Both the position numbers and the translations under genes were made by a program. From an uncultured Oscillospiraceae bacterium (GTDB taxonomy: Bacteria > Bacillota_A > Clostridia > Oscillospirales > Oscillospiraceae), in assembly GCA_910584605.1 (NCBI GenBank), contig CAJUAW010000120.1, positions 1-7,942 of the forward strand: a stretch of DNA of 7,942 nucleotides, in the 5' to 3' direction. Of this stretch, positions 6,680 through 7,942 are shown piece after piece. Each line of letters starts with the position of its first letter. The first letter of the stretch is position 1. Under the pieces are notes generated by a model. It saw only the letters and a list, made by a program, of their open reading frames with translations, ran no database searches and was not told the origin of the DNA.

Positions 6680-6707
6680 GAGGGAAACGAGCATCCTCGT
6701 TTCCCTC
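6680..6707. repeat. Perfect 12-bp inverted repeat without T-run
   Basis: GAGGGAAACGAG (6680-6691) and CTCGTTTCCCTC (6696-6707) are exact reverse complements around a four-base CATC loop, 23 bases after the rubredoxin stop. No run of T follows on either strand, so it is not a standard intrinsic terminator. It may protect the 3' end of the rubredoxin mRNA or act together with the terminator at 6591-6614. Confidence 0.7.
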
Positions 6708-6729
6708 AAAATACTGAATTGCCGGCAGC

Positions 6730-6885
6730 TTATTCCTTCTCGAACACGTCCTTGCCCAAGCCGCAGGTTGGGCAGACCCAGTCCTCGGGGACCTGCTCCC
6801 AGGGGGTGCCGGGGGCGACGCCGTTGTCAGGGTCGCCTACCGCAGGGTCATAGACGTAGCCGCAGGGGCAGACATACTTGTCCAT
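6730..6885 (-). CDS. Rubredoxin with CxC first metal motif
   Basis: 51 residues, the usual rubredoxin length. It is a small one-iron electron carrier that feeds rubrerythrin-type peroxidases and superoxide reductase in anaerobes. The sequence matches the family throughout: Y-x-YDPAVGDPDNGVAPGT (from about Y10) and EDWVCPTCGLGKD (34-46). The second cysteine pair C38/C41 is the normal CPxCG. The first pair is C6-P-C8-G, one residue shorter than the usual CxxCG. The ATG at 6885 has GGGAGGAA upstream and lies 18 bases after the rubrerythrin stop, so the two genes form an operon whose native promoter is lost upstream. The gene is intact; what transcribes it now is unclear. Confidence 0.93.
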   Translation of the reverse strand: MDKYVCPCGYVYDPAVGDPDNGVAPGTPWEQVPEDWVCPTCGLGKDVFEKE

Positions 6886-6903
6886 CTTGTGTTCCTCCCG
6901 TGC

Positions 6904-7197
6904 TCAGCCGAAGTAGCGCTCCAGCAGGCCCTTGAAGGCGCGGCCATGTCGGGCCTCGTCCCGAGCCATCTCGTGGACGGTGTCGTGGATGGTGTCCAGG
7001 CCCAGCTCCTTGGCCTTCTTGGCGATGGCAACCTTGCCGGCGGTAGCGCCGTTCTCGGCTTCCACGCGCATCTCCAGGTTCTTCTTGGTGGAGTCGGTGA
7101 CCACCTCGCCCAGCAGCTCGGCGAACTTGGCGGCGTGCTCGGCCTCCTCATAGGCGGCCTTCTCCCAATACAGGCTTGCACTTGTGCAAGTTTTCAC
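6904..7197 (-). pseudogene. Rubrerythrin (reverse type, NADH peroxidase), C-terminal fragment
   Basis: From LYWEKAAYEEAEHAAKF onward the frame matches the C-terminal half of the ferritin-like domain of clostridial reverse rubrerythrins, which reduce hydrogen peroxide at a di-iron site with electrons from rubredoxin. Both downstream iron-ligand motifs, EEAEH (17-21 of the open frame) and DEARH (80-84), are present and the protein ends at RYFG as the family does. The N-terminal rubredoxin-like domain and the first half of the helical bundle, roughly 100 residues, are absent. Homology stops at about 7174-7176; the remaining codons up to a GTG at 7197 (MKTCTSA) come from foreign DNA, with no ribosome site before them. 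The gene is therefore probably inactive. It is followed after 18 bases by the rubredoxin gene. Confidence 0.88.
7175..7190. repeat. Perfect inverted repeat at the rubrerythrin/integrase junction
   Basis: CTTGCAC, TT, GTGCAAG: two exact 7-bp arms around two bases, placed exactly where the rubrerythrin frame stops matching. TTGCACT recurs at 7218-7224. This could be a recombinase core site or the end of the inserted element; the function is inferred from position only. Confidence 0.6.
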
Positions 7198-7224
7198 ATG
7201 GAATATTCGGATAAAAGTTGCACT

Positions 7225-7241
7225 CGAAATTACACATTTCG
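7225..7241 (+). promoter_or_regulatory. Small hairpin abutting the integrase ribosome site
   Basis: CGAAAT (7225-7230), loop TACAC, ATTTCG (7236-7241). The last base of the second arm is the first G of the GGGAGG ribosome site (7241-7246), so folding could limit access to it. A six-bp stem is short and its role is speculative. Confidence 0.35.
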
Positions 7242-7253
7242 GGAGGCAACAAC

Positions 7254-7942
7254 ATGGGAAAGCAAAATGACGCGGGAGTATTCCAGTTGGAAAGTGGGCT
7301 GTGGGCTTTTCGCTATACGTTCACCCGTGACGGGAAACGCATATCGAAACAGGGCAGCAAGGACGAAAACGGCTGTCCGCTGAAAACGAAACGGGCAGCA
7401 ATCAAAGCGCGGCAAATGGCGGTGGATAACGAACAGAACGCCCGCAAGCCAAAGCCCACGGTCAGAAAGACGGTGGCGGAGGTCTATCAAGAATACTGCG
7501 AAAAGGGACGGAGCGGCAAAGCCTACAATACCATTCGCAAGCAAGAAAGCCTGTGGGTCAATCACCTGTGCGCCGCTTTTGGCAAACGGTACATTGATGA
7601 AATCAGCGCGGCGGAGGTTGTAGACTACTTGACCGAACTGTACTATAACCGGGGGCTGTCCTATCGCTATGTAGAAAGTTTCTTGAAAATGTTCTACCTG
7701 ATTTTCGGTCAGGCATATTCCCGGAATTATCTGGCTGTGGACAATTACAACAAGCTGTGTACCAACAAGGACACGCGAATCCACATGCCAAAGCTGAAAA
7801 CGGATGATGATATTGACATTGTGGCGTTCAGCCGGGAAGAACTTGTAATTTTGGATGATTATTTCCGGGGGACAAACGCGGAAACGGTGATATTGTCAAT
7901 ATTGGTTGACACTTTTTTTACAAGGATATCAATGCCTAAGCA
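7254..7942 (+). CDS. Tyrosine recombinase (integrase), N-terminal part, interrupted
   Basis: 229 codons to the window edge with no stop. The first 210 residues match clostridial mobile-element integrases as I remember them: an arm-binding region (VFQLESGLWAFRYTFTRDG at 9-27, then RISKQGSKDENG at 29-40), a linker with TVAEVYQEYCEKG (73-85), and a SAM-like core-binding domain (IDEISAAEVVDYLTELYY, 114-131; FLKMFYLIFGQAYSRNYL, 143-160; IHMPKLK, 176-182; FSREELVILDDYF, 192-204). These enzymes cut and rejoin DNA at att sites. After GTNAET (206-211) relatives continue into the catalytic domain with a stretch ending in GLRINE, where the first catalytic Arg lies; here the frame becomes VILSILVDTFFTRIS, which is unlike any integrase. 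The active-site residues are therefore absent. The ATG at 7254 follows GGGAGG by seven bases. Likely non-functional unless the end is an assembly error. Confidence 0.8.
   Translation, partial: MGKQNDAGVFQLESGLWAFRYTFTRDGKRISKQGSKDENGCPLKTKRAAIKARQMAVDNEQNARKPKPTVRKTVAEVYQEYCEKGRSGKAYNTIRKQESLWVNHLCAAFGKRYIDEISAAEVVDYLTELYYNRGLSYRYVESFLKMFYLIFGQAYSRNYLAVDNYNKLCTNKDTRIHMPKLKTDDDIDIVAFSREELVILDDYFRGTNAETVILSILVDTFFTRISMPK
7887..7942. mobile_element. Probable 5' end of a second insertion (IS-like)
   Basis: Integrase similarity ends at about 7886. The following AT-rich DNA has TGTCAA (7894-7899) and TTGACA (7906-7911) as an inverted repeat, a run of seven T, then AAGG (7922-7925) six bases before an ATG at 7932 (MPK...). 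This layout resembles an IS terminus leading into a transposase gene. The family cannot be named from 56 bases, and only three codons of the new frame are visible. An assembly chimera is the main alternative. Confidence 0.4.

Larger units (their letters stand above)
7175..7942 (+). mobile_element. Left part of an integrase-bearing mobile element
   Basis: From about 7175 base composition drops to roughly half GC, against clearly GC-rich genes to the left. The rubrerythrin gene is cut at this point and a tyrosine recombinase gene follows within 80 bases. The element would be an integrative element of the Tn916-like or genomic-island type; its right end is outside the window. The 79 bases between the junction and the integrase ATG hold the inverted repeat, a GAATATTC palindrome (7201-7208) and a hairpin at 7225-7241. 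No excisionase gene is seen upstream. Confidence 0.6.

Noticed and set aside
7230..7784. 184-codon minus-strand open frame antisense to the integrase
   Set aside because: The plus-strand frame carries clear integrase motifs; the reverse translation matches nothing I recognise.
7906..7911. Perfect TTGACA as a promoter -35 near the right edge
   Set aside because: No -10 at a fitting distance before the ATG at 7932; it is better explained as one arm of the inverted repeat.

Overview
The window comes from a high-GC, anaerobic, Gram-positive-type bacterium, most likely a gut member of the Oscillospiraceae (the Flavonifractor / Lawsonibacter / Pseudoflavonifractor neighbourhood). This rests on GC-rich Clostridia-style codon use, strong GGAGG ribosome sites, sigma-A-like promoters, and a gene set (DegV, DUF4358 lipoprotein, reverse-type rubrerythrin, rubredoxin) typical of these organisms. 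The assignment is made by eye and no database was searched.

Layout, left to right. (1) 1-427, minus: 5' part of a shikimate-kinase-like gene, divergent from (2) 575-1897, plus: an NhaC-family antiporter with a good promoter. (3) 1998-2894, plus: a DegV fatty-acid-binding protein with its own promoter and a hairpin terminator. (4) 3041-4458, plus: a two-gene operon with an ATGA overlap, encoding a membrane-anchored SGNH hydrolase and a DUF4358-type lipoprotein, ended by a perfect hairpin terminator. (5) 6523 down to 4491, minus: a two-gene operon of a metallophosphoesterase with an SH3-like tail followed by a soluble LPG-synthase-C/DUF2156 protein. It converges on operon 4 at the shared terminator. 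(6) 7175 down to 6730, minus: the 3' remnant of a rubrerythrin gene followed by a complete small rubredoxin gene, with two hairpins downstream.

At about 7175 the rubrerythrin reading frame stops matching its family. GC content falls, and a tyrosine-recombinase (integrase) gene starts at 7254 on the plus strand. A perfect 16-bp inverted repeat lies exactly on this junction. The integrase stops looking like an integrase near 7887, just as its catalytic domain begins. The last 56 bases look like the 5' end of a further element with its own ribosome site and ATG. The right end is therefore either a nested insertion (rubrerythrin broken by an integrase element, itself broken by an insertion sequence) or an assembly joint in repeated DNA.

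Functionally, the left 6.5 kb is ordinary chromosomal housekeeping and envelope biology: ion exchange, fatty-acid handling, extracytoplasmic ester chemistry, and a phosphatase/acyl-tRNA-dependent-transferase-like pair. The rubrerythrin-rubredoxin pair would be a peroxide/oxygen detoxification module, but its first gene is truncated and its native promoter is gone. I see no CRISPR array, tRNA, rRNA or riboswitch. No intergenic gap exceeds about 150 bases except 6586-6729, which holds only the hairpins described. I did not find a clearly new multi-gene system. The strongest oddities are the junctions at the right end, the altered substrate residues in the shikimate-kinase-like protein and the antiporter, and the CxC metal site of the rubredoxin.
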